From assembly GCF_900659635.1 (NCBI RefSeq), contig NZ_CAACVB010000008.1:17958-81957 (forward strand): a stretch of DNA of 64,000 bases. Reading direction: 5' to 3'. Source of the stretch: Actinomadura roseirufa. Its GTDB lineage: Bacteria; Actinomycetota; Actinomycetes; Streptosporangiales; Streptosporangiaceae. The notes beneath the pieces are model-generated. The model made no database searches. It worked only from the letters and a program-made list of their open reading frames with translations, and was not told the origin of the DNA. Positions 25,291 through 33,212 of the stretch are shown one piece after another; position 1 is the stretch's first letter, and every line of letters starts with the position of its first letter. The translations under genes were made by a program, and so were the position numbers.

Positions 25291-25622
25291 TGTGGGCGGC
25301 GATCGGGTTCCTGCTGCGACGGGCGGCCTTTCCGGTCGACGCCGTGTTCGGAGAACGGGAGATCCTCGCGCCCGGCCGCGAGCCGCTGGGATATCTGGAC
25401 CCCGAGCAGGTCGCGGCGGCGGCGCGGACGTTGAACGGCACCTCCTTCGCGGCTCTGACGGACGGTCTCGACGCGGCCGACCTCACCGCCGCCGACATCT
25501 ATCCGCTGATCTGGGACGAGCCCGACAGCCTGGTCTGGGTGCAGGCGTCCTACGAGCCGCTCCGCCGGTTCTTCCGCGCGGCCGCCCGCGAGCGTGAGGG
25601 AATGCTGACCTGGGTGAACTGA
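25287..25622 (+). pseudogene. C-terminal part of a DUF1877 (YfbM-like) protein fused to the maturase remnant
   Basis: From 25287 the frame encodes SLWAAIGFLLRRAAFPVDAV, then LGYLDPEQVAAAARTLNGTS, AADIYPLIWDEPDSLVW and a C-terminus YEPLRRFFRAAAREREGM. This matches the second half of DUF1877 proteins, whose function is unknown. The first half is absent. Because the frame agrees with the start of the maturase remnant, one open frame of 213 codons (24981-25622) spans both pieces and might be translated as a chimera. A pseudogene is the more careful call. Confidence 0.65.
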
Positions 25623-25738
25623 CCGGCGCCGACGTGGTCCGGTTCGGACGAGGGTCCCCGATGAGTTCCGGTCGCGTCGTGAGTCTGTTTCTGGTGACCG
25701 TACGACGGTCTCCGACACGAGACACCACGGAGGACACC

Positions 25739-26521
25739 ATGGCCACCAAGCCGGACGACCCGACCACCGCGCTGCCCGGCCGCCCGCCCGTGGTCGACAT
25801 GGCCACCTGGGAGGCCGCCCGCGACGAGCTTCTGATCCGCGAGAAGGCCCACACCCGTGAGGGCGACGCCCTCGCCGCCGCCCGCCGCCAACTGCCGATG
25901 GTGGAGTTCGACGGGACGGTCGAGGTCGTCGGCCCCGACGGCGCGGTCCCGTTCCTGGACCTGTTCCAAGGCCGCGACGAACTCGTGGTCTACAAGCACA
26001 TGTGGTACGACGGCGCGCCGCACCAGGGGCAGTGCGAAGGCTGCACCACCGTCGCCTGGCATCTGAAGGACGCGGTCTACCTCAACGCCCGGGGCGTCTC
26101 GTTCGCCTTCCTGACCACGGGCCGGTGGGACGAGGTGGCCGCCTACGTCGAGTTCATGGGCTACACCCAGCCCTGGTACTCGGTGCGCGATGTGGCGGCG
26201 CCGGTCGGCGAACCCATGGGGCACCTCACCAGCTTCCTGCGCGACGGCGACCGCACGTTCCTCACCTACTCCTCGACGGCCCGCGGCATCGAGGCGGTCA
26301 GCGGGTCCTTCGCCGTGCTCGACAGGACGCCCTACGGCCGCGGCGAGGTGTGGGAGGAGAAGCCCGCGGGCTGGCCCGAGGGGGAACGCGCGTGCTGGTC
26401 CTGGCGGTCGGACGCGAACGGGCACGCCACCTGGGGCCCGACCAGCCGTCCCGTCCCGCAGTGGACCCGCCCCGGCGCGACCCCCGTGGAGACCCTCGGC
26501 CGGAACGGCGACCACCACTGA
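25739..26521 (+). CDS. DUF899 family protein (thioredoxin-like fold)
   Basis: A 260-residue cytoplasmic protein of the DUF899 family, thioredoxin-fold proteins with no settled biochemical role. Motifs are LPMVEFDGTVEVVGPDG, the LFQGRDELVVYKHMWYDGAP segment, and a C-E-G-C pair in GQCEGCTTVAWHL where a redox motif might sit. VWEEKPAGWPEG near the C-terminus is also typical. CGGAGG precedes the ATG at 25739; upstream in-frame codons have no site. It stands alone between the decayed RiPP locus and a small membrane-protein gene on the other strand. Confidence 0.88.
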   Translation: MATKPDDPTTALPGRPPVVDMATWEAARDELLIREKAHTREGDALAAARRQLPMVEFDGTVEVVGPDGAVPFLDLFQGRDELVVYKHMWYDGAPHQGQCEGCTTVAWHLKDAVYLNARGVSFAFLTTGRWDEVAAYVEFMGYTQPWYSVRDVAAPVGEPMGHLTSFLRDGDRTFLTYSSTARGIEAVSGSFAVLDRTPYGRGEVWEEKPAGWPEGERACWSWRSDANGHATWGPTSRPVPQWTRPGATPVETLGRNGDHH

Positions 26522-26595
26522 CGCACGAAGACCCCAGGCGGAGCCCGCCCGAAAGGCCAGGCCCGCCTAGAGTTCCGGGTGCGCGTACCGTCCGA

Positions 26596-26850
26596 TTACC
26601 GCAACACCGCCAGGTCCGCGGCGCCCTCCAGCACGTCCAGCGCCCGTGCCGCCGGCCCCCGGCGCTGTGCCGCCGCGCGTTCGGCGGCGCCGCCGCCCGC
26701 CGCCGCCACCGGCAGCACCGCCCAGCACACCGCCACGCCCGCGGCGCCGCACACCACCGCCGCCACCGCGGGCAGCAGGCAGCGCAGCAGCAGATCCTGG
26801 ACGGCGTCCGCTCTGCGGCGGCGCGTCTCCCCCGGTTGGACGAGGGGCAT
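26596..26850 (-). CDS. Small putative membrane protein
   Basis: An 84-residue frame with one or two hydrophobic stretches (LLLRCLLPAVAAVVCGAAGV and AVCWAVLPVAAAGG), a basic N-terminus and an Ala-rich C-terminus. GAGGAG lies 11 bases upstream of the ATG. It follows the GbsR/MarR-type gene on the same strand after 58 bases and may be in its transcript. No family is recognised. The codon bias is uniform with the region, so coding is plausible but not certain. Confidence 0.5.
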   Translation of the reverse strand: MPLVQPGETRRRRADAVQDLLLRCLLPAVAAVVCGAAGVAVCWAVLPVAAAGGGAAERAAAQRRGPAARALDVLEGAADLAVLR

Positions 26851-26908
26851 GGGCGCCGGTGCTCCTCGTCGGGGAACACCGGCCGTCGTCGCCGTGCTCG
26901 CCCGGGGC

Positions 26909-27361
26909 TCAAGTGCCGCGTTCGGCGCGCCAGCGGTCGATCAGGGCGGGCATCTCGCGGAACATGAAGCCGTAGAAGTCGCGCATCTCCTCCAGCCGGC
27001 GGGCGGCCGGGCTGTCCGGTCCCGCGGCGGCGATGCCCTGGTCCGCGGCCTCGAACATGGACTGGACCATGCCGTTCTGCGTCGACATCAAGATGGCCCA
27101 GGCGCCCTCGCGGACGCGGTAGTGCTCGCGGCGGCTGCCCGGCGCGGGGGCCCGTTCGATCAGCCCGACGGTGGACAGCATCTTGATCGCGCCCGACACG
27201 CTGCCGGAGCTGATGCCCAGCCGGTCGGCCAGATCGGGCGCGGTGACGCTGTCCTCGTCGGCGAACATGAACGCCGCCAGCACCCGAGAGGTCGCCTTCT
27301 GCAGCCCGCCCTGGACCAGGACCAGGGCCAGTCGCTCGGCCGCCTCGGTGGTGTCCGCCAC
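26909..27361 (-). CDS. GbsR/MarR-type winged-helix transcriptional regulator
   Basis: A 150-residue regulator. The helix-turn-helix is in VTAPDLADRLGISSGSVSGA and the wing in GLIERAPAPGSRREHYRVRE. The C-terminal helix pairs dimerise (EMRDFYGFMFREMPALIDRW). The start is GTG at 27361. It diverges from an ABC transporter pair, and the palindrome TTCAGAAATCTCTGAA lies between them. The usual pattern for such pairs is repression of the transporter and sensing of its substrate. Confidence 0.88.
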   Translation of the reverse strand: MADTTEAAERLALVLVQGGLQKATSRVLAAFMFADEDSVTAPDLADRLGISSGSVSGAIKMLSTVGLIERAPAPGSRREHYRVREGAWAILMSTQNGMVQSMFEAADQGIAAAGPDSPAARRLEEMRDFYGFMFREMPALIDRWRAERGT

Positions 27362-27411
27362 CGTCGTCCCCCCATCTCACGACCTTGACAGGATCCTAAC
27401 AGCTCCAACTC

Positions 27412-27427
27412 TTCAGAAATCTCTGAA
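27412..27427. promoter_or_regulatory. Palindromic operator between regulator and ABC transporter
   Basis: TTCAGA-AATC-TCTGAA is a perfect 6-bp inverted repeat. It lies just upstream of a -10-like CAATAT (27433-27438), which is 10 bases from the ABC ATG. That spacing suggests a leaderless transcript with the operator between -35 and -10. Confidence 0.65.
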
Positions 27428-27448
27428 AGTTCCAATATTGTCTTGGGC

Positions 27449-28351
27449 ATGACGACCACGGCGATCGAACTCGATCACCTCACCAAGACCTACGGCGCCC
27501 GCCGCGGCCTGGCGGGGCTGTCCATGCAGGTGCGCGCGGGCGAGGTGTTCGGCTACCTGGGGCCCAACGGCGCCGGCAAGTCCACCACCATCCGGCTGCT
27601 GCTGGACCTGATCCGTCCCACGTCCGGAACGGCCCGCGTGCTGGGCCTGGACCCGCGCACCGACGCGGTCGCGCTGCACCGCCGCCTCGGCTACCTGGCC
27701 GGCGACTTCGTCGTCGACGGCCGCCAGCGCGCCGGGGAGTGCCTGACGTTCCTGGGCAACCTGCGCGGCGGCGTCCCCGCCGCGCGGATCACCGAGCTGG
27801 CCGACCGGCTGGAGCTGGACCTGAACGCCCGGATCAAGAGCCTGTCCAAGGGCAACCGGCAGAAGGTCGGCCTGGTCCAGGCGTTCATGCACCGTCCCGA
27901 ACTGCTGATCCTGGACGAGCCCACCTCCGGCCTGGACCCCCTGGTGCAGCAGACCTTCCTCGACATGGTGACCGAGGCCAAGGACGACGGCAGGACGGTG
28001 TTCATGTCCAGCCACATCATGAGCGAGGTCGAGGCGGTCGCCGACCGCGTCGCCATCATCCGCGAGGGCGAGCTGGTCGCCCTGGACACCGTCGCCGACC
28101 TGCGCGCCCGCTCGTTCCTGACGGTGCGGATCACCTTCGCCGCCCCGGTGGCCGCCACCGAGTTCGCCGACCTGGACGGCGTCACCGTCCAGGAGACCGA
28201 GGGGTCCACGCTGACCTTCCGCGTCGACGGCTCCCCGGACGCGCTGGTCAAGGCCGCGGCCCGGCACACCGTCACCGGCCTGCGCGCCGACACCCAGGAC
28301 CTCGAAGAGCTCTTCTACGCCTACTACACCGGCGCCGCGGCGACCGCCTGA
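27449..28351 (+). CDS. ABC-2-type exporter ATP-binding protein
   Basis: A 300-residue ATPase of a drug- or antibiotic-type exporter. Motifs are Walker A YLGPNGAGKSTTIRLL, the signature SLSKGNRQKVGLV, Walker B LLILDEPTSGLDPL and the H-loop SSHIMSE. The C-terminal extension fits the DrrA/CcmA-like group. The ATG at 27449 is preferred over the TTG two codons upstream. No Shine-Dalgarno is visible and the -10-like hexamer is close, so translation may be leaderless. It is followed by the permease after 40 bases. Confidence 0.92.
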   Translation: MTTTAIELDHLTKTYGARRGLAGLSMQVRAGEVFGYLGPNGAGKSTTIRLLLDLIRPTSGTARVLGLDPRTDAVALHRRLGYLAGDFVVDGRQRAGECLTFLGNLRGGVPAARITELADRLELDLNARIKSLSKGNRQKVGLVQAFMHRPELLILDEPTSGLDPLVQQTFLDMVTEAKDDGRTVFMSSHIMSEVEAVADRVAIIREGELVALDTVADLRARSFLTVRITFAAPVAATEFADLDGVTVQETEGSTLTFRVDGSPDALVKAAARHTVTGLRADTQDLEELFYAYYTGAAATA

Positions 28352-28391
28352 CCTCCGTCATCCGAACCCCGACCTGCGAAACGGCGGACCC

Positions 28392-29216
28392 ATGACCACC
28401 ACGACGGTTCCCGGCGTCTCCGGCGCCGCCCGCGCCTGCACCGGCTCGATCTTCGCCAAGACCCTGTACGACAACCGGCGCGTCTTCACCGCCTGGGCCC
28501 TCGCCACGGGCGTCCTGGCGATGATGTACGGCGCGTTCTACCCGCAGACCTCGAAGGATTCCCTGTCCTCGGTGCCGAAGGCCATGGAGGGCTTCGGGCT
28601 CAACGACTCCTCCAGCGCCGCCGGATACCTTCAGGGCCCGGTGTTCGGCCTGCTCATCCCGCTCCTGGCGACCTTCTACGGCGCCGCCACCGGAGCCCGC
28701 ATGATCTCCGCCGACGAGGAGTCCGGCTACCTGGACCTGCTGCTGGCCCATCCCCTCGGCCGCACCCGCCTGCTGCTGCACCGCTTCGCCGCCCTGGCCA
28801 CCGGCGCGGTCGTCATCGCCGCCGCCGTGCTGGCCGGGATGCTGCTCATCCGCTCCAGCGCCAAGCTCGACACCATCAGCATCGGCCACTTCACCGCCCA
28901 GGCGACCCACCTGGCGTTGCTGACCATCCTGTTCGGCGCGCTGGCCACCGGCCTCGGCGCCGCGACCGGCAAGGGCCGTCCAGCCGTCTTCGGCGTCACC
29001 GCCGGTATCGGCGTCGCGGGCTACGCCCTGTACGGCTTCGCCCCCCAGATCGGCGCCGACTGGCTCGGCCACCTGACCCCGTACCACTACTACATCGCCG
29101 GTGAACCGCTCAAGAACGGCTTCCGGCTCGCCGACATCGCCGTCCTGATCGCCATCACGGCCGCCCTGATCACCGCCGGAGCCTGGCGTCTCAACCACCG
29201 CGACCTGGCCCGCTGA
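28392..29216 (+). CDS. ABC-2-type exporter permease
   Basis: A 274-residue membrane protein with about six hydrophobic segments, including FGLLIPLLATFYGAATGARM, ATGAVVIAAAVLAGMLL, LALLTILFGALATGLGAA and AVLIAITAALITAGAW. SADEESGYLDLLLAHPLGRT is the conserved cytoplasmic loop of this exporter group. It forms the membrane part of the pump with the upstream ATPase. The substrate is unknown; resistance to a small lipophilic compound is the common role. Confidence 0.9.
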   Translation: MTTTTVPGVSGAARACTGSIFAKTLYDNRRVFTAWALATGVLAMMYGAFYPQTSKDSLSSVPKAMEGFGLNDSSSAAGYLQGPVFGLLIPLLATFYGAATGARMISADEESGYLDLLLAHPLGRTRLLLHRFAALATGAVVIAAAVLAGMLLIRSSAKLDTISIGHFTAQATHLALLTILFGALATGLGAATGKGRPAVFGVTAGIGVAGYALYGFAPQIGADWLGHLTPYHYYIAGEPLKNGFRLADIAVLIAITAALITAGAWRLNHRDLAR

Positions 29217-29240
29217 CCCAACCCGGGGCCCGTCTTGATG

Positions 29241-29279
29241 CAACCAACCGGTTGCCATACTATGGCAACCGATTGGTTG
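29241..29279 (+). promoter_or_regulatory. 39-bp inverted repeat, probable ArsR operator
   Basis: Arms 29241-29259 and 29261-29279 match at 18 of 19 positions around one central base, with the inner core GGTTGCCATACTATGGCAACC. A third GGTTGCCAT half-site follows at 29275-29283. It ends 19 bases before the ATG of the SRPBCC gene whose operon encodes an ArsR regulator, so autoregulation is likely. Confidence 0.8.
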
Positions 29280-29298
29280 CCATGAATTGGAGGCTGCG

Positions 29299-29730
29299 AT
29301 GACGTTCCCCGACCGGATCGAGCGGAGCGTGAAGCTCACGAGCCCGCCTGAGCGGGTGTGGGCCGCGCTCACCACGTCCGAGGGCCTGTCGTCCTGGCTC
29401 GGGGAAGGGGCGACGATCGACCTGCGACCCGGCGGAGCCGCCCGGCTGACGGTCAGGAGCGGGCTCACCGTCGACATGCGGGTCGAACGGGTCGAGGAAC
29501 CGTCGGTGTTCGGGTTCACCTGGCGGCTCCCCGATCTCGCCGACGATGATCCGCGCCGTACCTACGTCGAGTTCACCCTCGAAGCGGCCGGCTCCGGCAC
29601 ACGCCTGCGGGTCGTCGAGACCGGCTTCGCGCAACTGCCCGACGGCTTCCGGCACAAGATCTACGAAAGCCACGTCGAGGGATGGACGAGCAAACTCGAC
29701 GCACTGGCCGGCCACTGTGCCACCGCCTGA
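29299..29730 (+). CDS. SRPBCC (AHSA1-type) domain protein
   Basis: A 143-residue START/Bet v1-like fold protein with a hydrophobic ligand cavity. The opening IERSVKLTSPPERVWAALTT, then WLGEGATIDLRPGG, and the closing helix HKIYESHVEGWTSKLDALAG are typical. TTGGAGG lies eight bases before the ATG. The gene overlaps the ArsR start by 14 bases. SRPBCC-ArsR pairs are common in actinomycetes, but the ligand is not known. Confidence 0.88.
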   Translation: MTFPDRIERSVKLTSPPERVWAALTTSEGLSSWLGEGATIDLRPGGAARLTVRSGLTVDMRVERVEEPSVFGFTWRLPDLADDDPRRTYVEFTLEAAGSGTRLRVVETGFAQLPDGFRHKIYESHVEGWTSKLDALAGHCATA

Positions 29731-30142
29731 CATCGAGGCGATCGCGGAGCAGGTCTTTCAAGCCCTGGCCGACCCCACCCGGCGAGCGATCCTGGCGAGG
29801 CTGGCGGCACAGGGCCCGGCCACCGCCACCGATCTGGCCGATGGCCTCCCGATCACGCGCCAGGCGATCGCCAAACACCTCGTCCTGCTGGCCGACGCGG
29901 GTCTGGTCACCCCCGAACCCGGCGAGCGGCGGCGCGTGCGTTACCGGCTCCATTCCGCGCCCGTGCGGCTCGCGCAGCAATTCCTGGCGGCGCTGGCCCA
30001 CGACTGGGACGACCGTCTCCAGGCGCTGAGCGACCACCTCGACAAGCCTGCCCCTGTGCAGCGCCACGACAACCTGAAAGGACCCGGCCATGACGAGCAC
30101 CGCGGACTACCAGACGACCCTGCGGGTGAAAGCCACTCCTGA
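29717..30142 (+). CDS. ArsR-family transcriptional regulator
   Basis: A 141-residue winged-helix repressor. The DNA-binding part reads QALADPTRRAILARLAAQGP, TATDLADGLPITRQAIAKHL and RRRVRYRLHSAPV. No obvious cysteine metal site is present, so it is probably of the metal-independent group that controls SRPBCC partners. The GTG start lies inside the upstream gene, and the 3' end overlaps the next SRPBCC gene by 53 bases. The C-terminal 15-20 residues may therefore be non-functional tail. The palindrome at 29241 is the likely target. Confidence 0.88.
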   Translation: MPPPDIEAIAEQVFQALADPTRRAILARLAAQGPATATDLADGLPITRQAIAKHLVLLADAGLVTPEPGERRRVRYRLHSAPVRLAQQFLAALAHDWDDRLQALSDHLDKPAPVQRHDNLKGPGHDEHRGLPDDPAGESHS

Positions 30143-30575
30143 CGCCCTCTTCGAGGCGCTCACCACCACCACGGGGCTCGCGGCCTGGTGGAACCCGGCG
30201 ACCGGGTCCGGCGCGACCGGCGGCGAGCTCCAGTTCCTCATGAACACCCCCGAACCACTCGTGATCCACGTCGAGGAGGCGGCCCGGCCCACGTCGGTGC
30301 GCTGGACCGTCGTCGACTGCCCCTTCCTGCCCGACTGGATCGGCACCAGGCCCACGTTCACCATCACCCGGGTCGACGGCGACACATCCGAGCTCGTCTT
30401 CCGCCACCAGGGCCTGAGCGAGGGCCTGGAGTGCTTCGGCATGTGCACCCGCAGCTGGCAGCACTACATGACGAGTCTGCGCGACTACCTGGAGGCCGGC
30501 GAAGGCAGCCCGTTCGGCAGCCCCGGGGACAATGCCCGCCGACAAGCCCAGGCAGCCAGCACGCCCAACCATTAG
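30090..30575 (+). CDS. SRPBCC domain protein (second of the operon)
   Basis: A 161-residue Bet v1-like protein: YQTTLRVKATPDALFEALTT, then GLAAWWNPATGSGATGGELQ and the C-terminal helix CTRSWQHYMTSLRDYLEAGE. GAAAGGA precedes the ATG. Sequence similarity to the first SRPBCC protein is only fold-level, so two ligands or a heteromer are possible. It is the last gene of the ArsR operon. Confidence 0.88.
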   Translation: MTSTADYQTTLRVKATPDALFEALTTTTGLAAWWNPATGSGATGGELQFLMNTPEPLVIHVEEAARPTSVRWTVVDCPFLPDWIGTRPTFTITRVDGDTSELVFRHQGLSEGLECFGMCTRSWQHYMTSLRDYLEAGEGSPFGSPGDNARRQAQAASTPNH

Positions 30576-30587
30576 GAGCCCCTCGCC

Positions 30588-30640
30588 GGTCAGGCCGCGC
30601 AACTCCCGCCCCACCGAAAGCCTCCGCGCGCGCTCCGGGA
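30588..30640 (-). pseudogene. Fragment of an XRE-TPR regulator C-terminus
   Basis: On the minus strand the bases encode PERARRLSVGRELRGLT, which aligns with the last residues of the intact regulator at 36751 (PERARKLSAARELRALT). No further part of the gene is present. It is one of four copies of this tail in 10 kb. Confidence 0.7.
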
Positions 30641-30660
30641 CTCAGGAGGGTGCAGGGCCT

Positions 30661-31439
30661 ATGCCTGACGATAACGGTGAGCTTGGTGGCCTGATCGCGG
30701 ATGGTCACAAAATCGACTAGCCGAGCGACTTTGCCTCTCGGCCGAGCGCGCCACGATCACGCGTCATGACGTCTCTCGGTGGGAACGCGGCATCCGCACC
30801 CCCGGTACGTTCTGGCTCACACACCTCGCGGACGTGCTCGACACACCGGTAGAAGTTTTGGAGGCCGCACGAGTGAAGCGACGCCGATTCCTTACCGCGA
30901 GCGCCATTGCAGGCGGGGCGACCCTCATGGGCGGGCAATCCGATGCCCCCGAGGAGGAGCTGTTCAGCTCCATCGCGGGTGGAGACATGATGCCCTTAAG
31001 CCGTGTGCAGACCTCGCACCGGATCGACCTGACGATCTCTGCCCTGACCGAAAAAGACCGGCCGAGCCTGCTACGCCTCGCCCGATGGGCCCAGGATGCC
31101 GACACGGCGGTAGCTCGCGTGAACGCGACCGGGATCATCGCCAAGACTCACACCGATCTCGTCGAGCGAGTGCCCGTCATCCTCGCTCATGACCGGGAGG
31201 CGCGAGAGTTGTACGTCTCGGCAGTGCTCGCGCGAGTCGGGGATGACACCGATGCCCTCGCTTCGGAAGTCTGCAACCCGCGCGACGCCGGCGCCCGCTG
31301 GTGCGCAGCGCGCATGCTAGCCCAGCGCGGTGGACGCCGGGCCGACGCTGCGATGCTGCGTGCCCTGCGCGTCGAGCCGGTACGAGAGAACGTGCGCGCC
31401 TATGCCCTGCTGCTGAATGGAGATGATCCATGCACATGA
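30661..31439 (+). pseudogene. Frameshifted XRE-family regulator with TPR-like tail
   Basis: The ATG at 30661 opens MPDDNGELGGLIADG, the usual start of an XRE helix-turn-helix. The rest of the domain continues in another frame from about 30696: RGWSQNRLAERL, then TITRHDVSRWERGIRTPGTF and LTHLADVLDTPVEVLEAARV. Several codons between the pieces are missing, so a deletion caused the shift. Downstream the second frame remains open for about 180 codons (KRRRFLTASAIAGGATLMGG, then a helical region with DADTAVARVNATGII), ending 10 bases into the PPC gene. Internal starts (TTG 30834, GTG 30873) could still yield the sensor part without the DNA-binding domain. Confidence 0.75.
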
Positions 31440-31759
31440 TCGAGATCGCGGGCGGGCCGCTCGTGGAAGCTCTTACGGCGAAGGTGGCCGAGTTGGGCAT
31501 CACGTCTGGGGCGATCGTGTCACTGATCGGTGCCGTCGACGAGTTCACGATCTCGACCATGCCAGAGGATGACGCGTCCAAAGACATCGTCAGCACCTAC
31601 GCTATTCCCGCCGAAATGCACGGAACAGGCGAAATTGTGAACGGCGTGCCGCACATTCACGCCACGTTCGCGGTAGCGGGAGATCGCGGACTGGCGGGTC
31701 ATCTCCACGAGGTGATAGTGGGACACTGGTTCGCCCGGATTTATGTGATTCCTTCCTAA
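31430..31759 (+). CDS. PPC/DUF296 domain protein
   Basis: A 109-residue single-domain protein of the plants-and-prokaryotes-conserved (PPC, DUF296) family. IEIAGGPLVEALTAKVAELG, TSGAIVSLIGAVDEFTI and the signature HIHATFAVAGDRGLAGHLHE are all present. Bacterial members trimerise; their role is not established. It overlaps the broken XRE gene by 10 bases and was probably co-transcribed with it. It appears intact. Confidence 0.85.
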   Translation: MHMIEIAGGPLVEALTAKVAELGITSGAIVSLIGAVDEFTISTMPEDDASKDIVSTYAIPAEMHGTGEIVNGVPHIHATFAVAGDRGLAGHLHEVIVGHWFARIYVIPS

Positions 31760-31901
31760 TTTCCTGGCCTCGCGCGGGTCTTGGCTCACAGTTTGGCCCC
31801 TCCGATAAGAGGTGCCGGCTGCGCATCATGTGACGCATGACGCACACGCAGCCATTGGACGCCAAGAGGTGCCAGGGCGTGCCCTCGAAGGGCGGGCGGT
31901 C

Positions 31902-32320
31902 ATGACGACGACGGCCCAGAGCACCGGCGCCCAGCCGGAGCCCGAGCACCCGGACGCCTACGCGCGGCTTGGGGCGTTGATGTCCCGGCTCCACGCCTAC
32001 GGGCTGGAGACCGTCCTCCAGCGGCGCAAGCTGATCGTGTTCAACCCGAAGGCGCCGGGATGCTGCCCGGACGTGCCGCGTCCGGCGGACACGATCACGT
32101 GCAAGGCGCGTCAGGACGACGACGGGCGGGCCTGGTTCTTCACGTCCTGAGGCAAGCCCATCGCCCAGGCGAACCACATCGTGGACGCGGCCTTGATCGT
32201 GGCCACCACCCTCGGCGCGCCGACGGAACGGACCCGACCACGGGACACAAACCGGCACGACCGCCGACAAGGCCGCCGAGAACATCGGACGAATGCTCCG
32301 CCTACCGCCCACCTGAACAC
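31902..32320 (+). pseudogene. Decayed copy of the ORF-A/ORF-B pair
   Basis: The frame starts MTTTAQSTGAQPEPEHPDAY and runs nearly identical to intact ORF-A at 40694 (ARLGALMSRLHAYGLETVLQ, CCPDVPRPADTITCKARQDD). It stops at a TGA (32148-32150) where the intact copy has TGG (Trp in FFTSWGKPIAQ). Beyond the stop the similarity continues (GKPIAQANHIVDAALIVATT) to about 32228. There a deletion joins it to the end of ORF-B (GPDHGTQTGTTADKAAENIG, ending at a TGA near 32316). One nonsense change and one deletion thus killed both genes. The same terminator hairpin follows as after the intact pair. Confidence 0.85.
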
Positions 32321-32339
32321 CACACGAACCGCCCAGACC

Positions 32340-32391
32340 GGCGCGGTGGTGCGGGTTGACGCCGCCCCCGAGGTCCCCGCACCGCCGCGCC
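32340..32391 (+). terminator. Terminator hairpin after the decayed ORF-A/B copy
   Basis: GGCGCGGTGGTGCGGG (32340-32355) pairs with CCCGCACCGCCGCGCC (32376-32391) with a single G-T-type mismatch. It is homologous to the hairpin at 41390-41441. Confidence 0.75.
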
Positions 32392-32459
32392 TTCCGAGCA
32401 GGGGATGAGAGGACGCGCGCGACCTGTCCGCCCCGGCCCGCTCGCCGTGGAGCGGGCGA

Positions 32460-32562
32460 CGCCGGGAATAGTGACGTGGCTGCCTCACTGCGCAGGTGGG
32501 TGCGGATGGCGCGGGAACTGTAGGCCGTGTCGGCGATGATGTGGCCGGGCCGGGTGCGGGGG
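32460..32562 (-). pseudogene. Remnant of an IS5-type DDE transposase
   Basis: The minus strand encodes RPGHIIADTAYSSRAIRTHL followed by RSEAATSLFPA. This is the conserved segment of IS5-family transposases after the second catalytic aspartate (typically ADKGYSSRAIRxxLRxRGIxxTIP). No terminal repeats or other transposase parts are evident nearby. It is too short to be functional. Confidence 0.65.
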
Positions 32563-32702
32563 CGTCCCGGTCCCCGGCCCGGGCACGTGGAGTGTGCTGG
32601 TCAGCCCGCAGCGGAACCGCGGCCGAGCGGTTGCCGGTTTGTCCCCGCACTAAAACCGACAAATTCAACCTCAGCAAGGGTAATGCAGACCTTCTCCGGG
32701 GG

Positions 32703-33134
32703 CTACTTCTGGCGGTCAGTGTCGGTGTTGAAGACGATGGTGCCGCCCTTAGGGATGCACGAGACGGGGATTTTCTTCGGGATTTTCTCGGCGGCCCCGG
32801 CTCCTCCGGTGCTGAACTTCTCGCCTTCGAACAGGTCACCGAAGCCGTGGATGTTCACACCGCGCTTGTCGCCCTTGAGGACGGGCTTGGTGCCCTTGGG
32901 CCACACGGGTGCCTTGCGCTCTCCGGATTCGAACTCGAAGTGCAGGCAGCGGCTGGCGGGATCGTAGACGAGTTTCCCCACGTACATGACCCTGGGCCAG
33001 TTGTCTCCGTAACCATGGTGAACCAGGATACGCGGATCGTGCCCGGTGAAGTCGATGCCCTTTCCGCTTCCTCCGCATGCGGCGGCCGCCAGGACCAGTG
33101 TGACGGCGACGGCCGTCGCCCACGGGGTCTTCAT
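32703..33134 (-). CDS. Putative secreted lipoprotein, unknown function
   Basis: A 143-residue protein with a lipoprotein signal (MKTPWATAVAVTLVLAAAAC, the final residue being the lipidated cysteine). The mature part is basic and rich in Gly/Lys, with a Cys pair (SRCLHFEFESGERK and IPVSCIPKGG) that could form a disulfide. GCAGGAG lies seven bases before the ATG at 33134. It follows the serine protease gene on the same strand after a hairpin. Base composition is lower in GC than in the core genes. No family is recognised. Confidence 0.7.
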   Translation of the reverse strand: MKTPWATAVAVTLVLAAAACGGSGKGIDFTGHDPRILVHHGYGDNWPRVMYVGKLVYDPASRCLHFEFESGERKAPVWPKGTKPVLKGDKRGVNIHGFGDLFEGEKFSTGGAGAAEKIPKKIPVSCIPKGGTIVFNTDTDRQK

Positions 33135-33160
33135 ATCGGACTCCTGCACGGTAAGTCCCG

Positions 33161-33187
33161 AGGGCCGTCACATGGCGTGACGGCCCT
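33161..33187 (-). terminator. Hairpin between protease and lipoprotein genes
   Basis: AGGGCCGTCAC (33161-33171) and GTGACGGCCCT (33177-33187) form a perfect 11-bp stem with a 5-base loop. Only 26 bases separate it from the lipoprotein ATG. It would either end the protease transcript or attenuate the lipoprotein. Confidence 0.75.
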
Positions 33188-33212
33188 GCGAGGCGTTCTT
33201 TACTTGGAAATC

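Noticed and set aside
29546..29716. Upstream extension of the ArsR gene
   Set aside because: It lies within the SRPBCC gene and has no ArsR-like residues. The family start fits the GTG at 29717.
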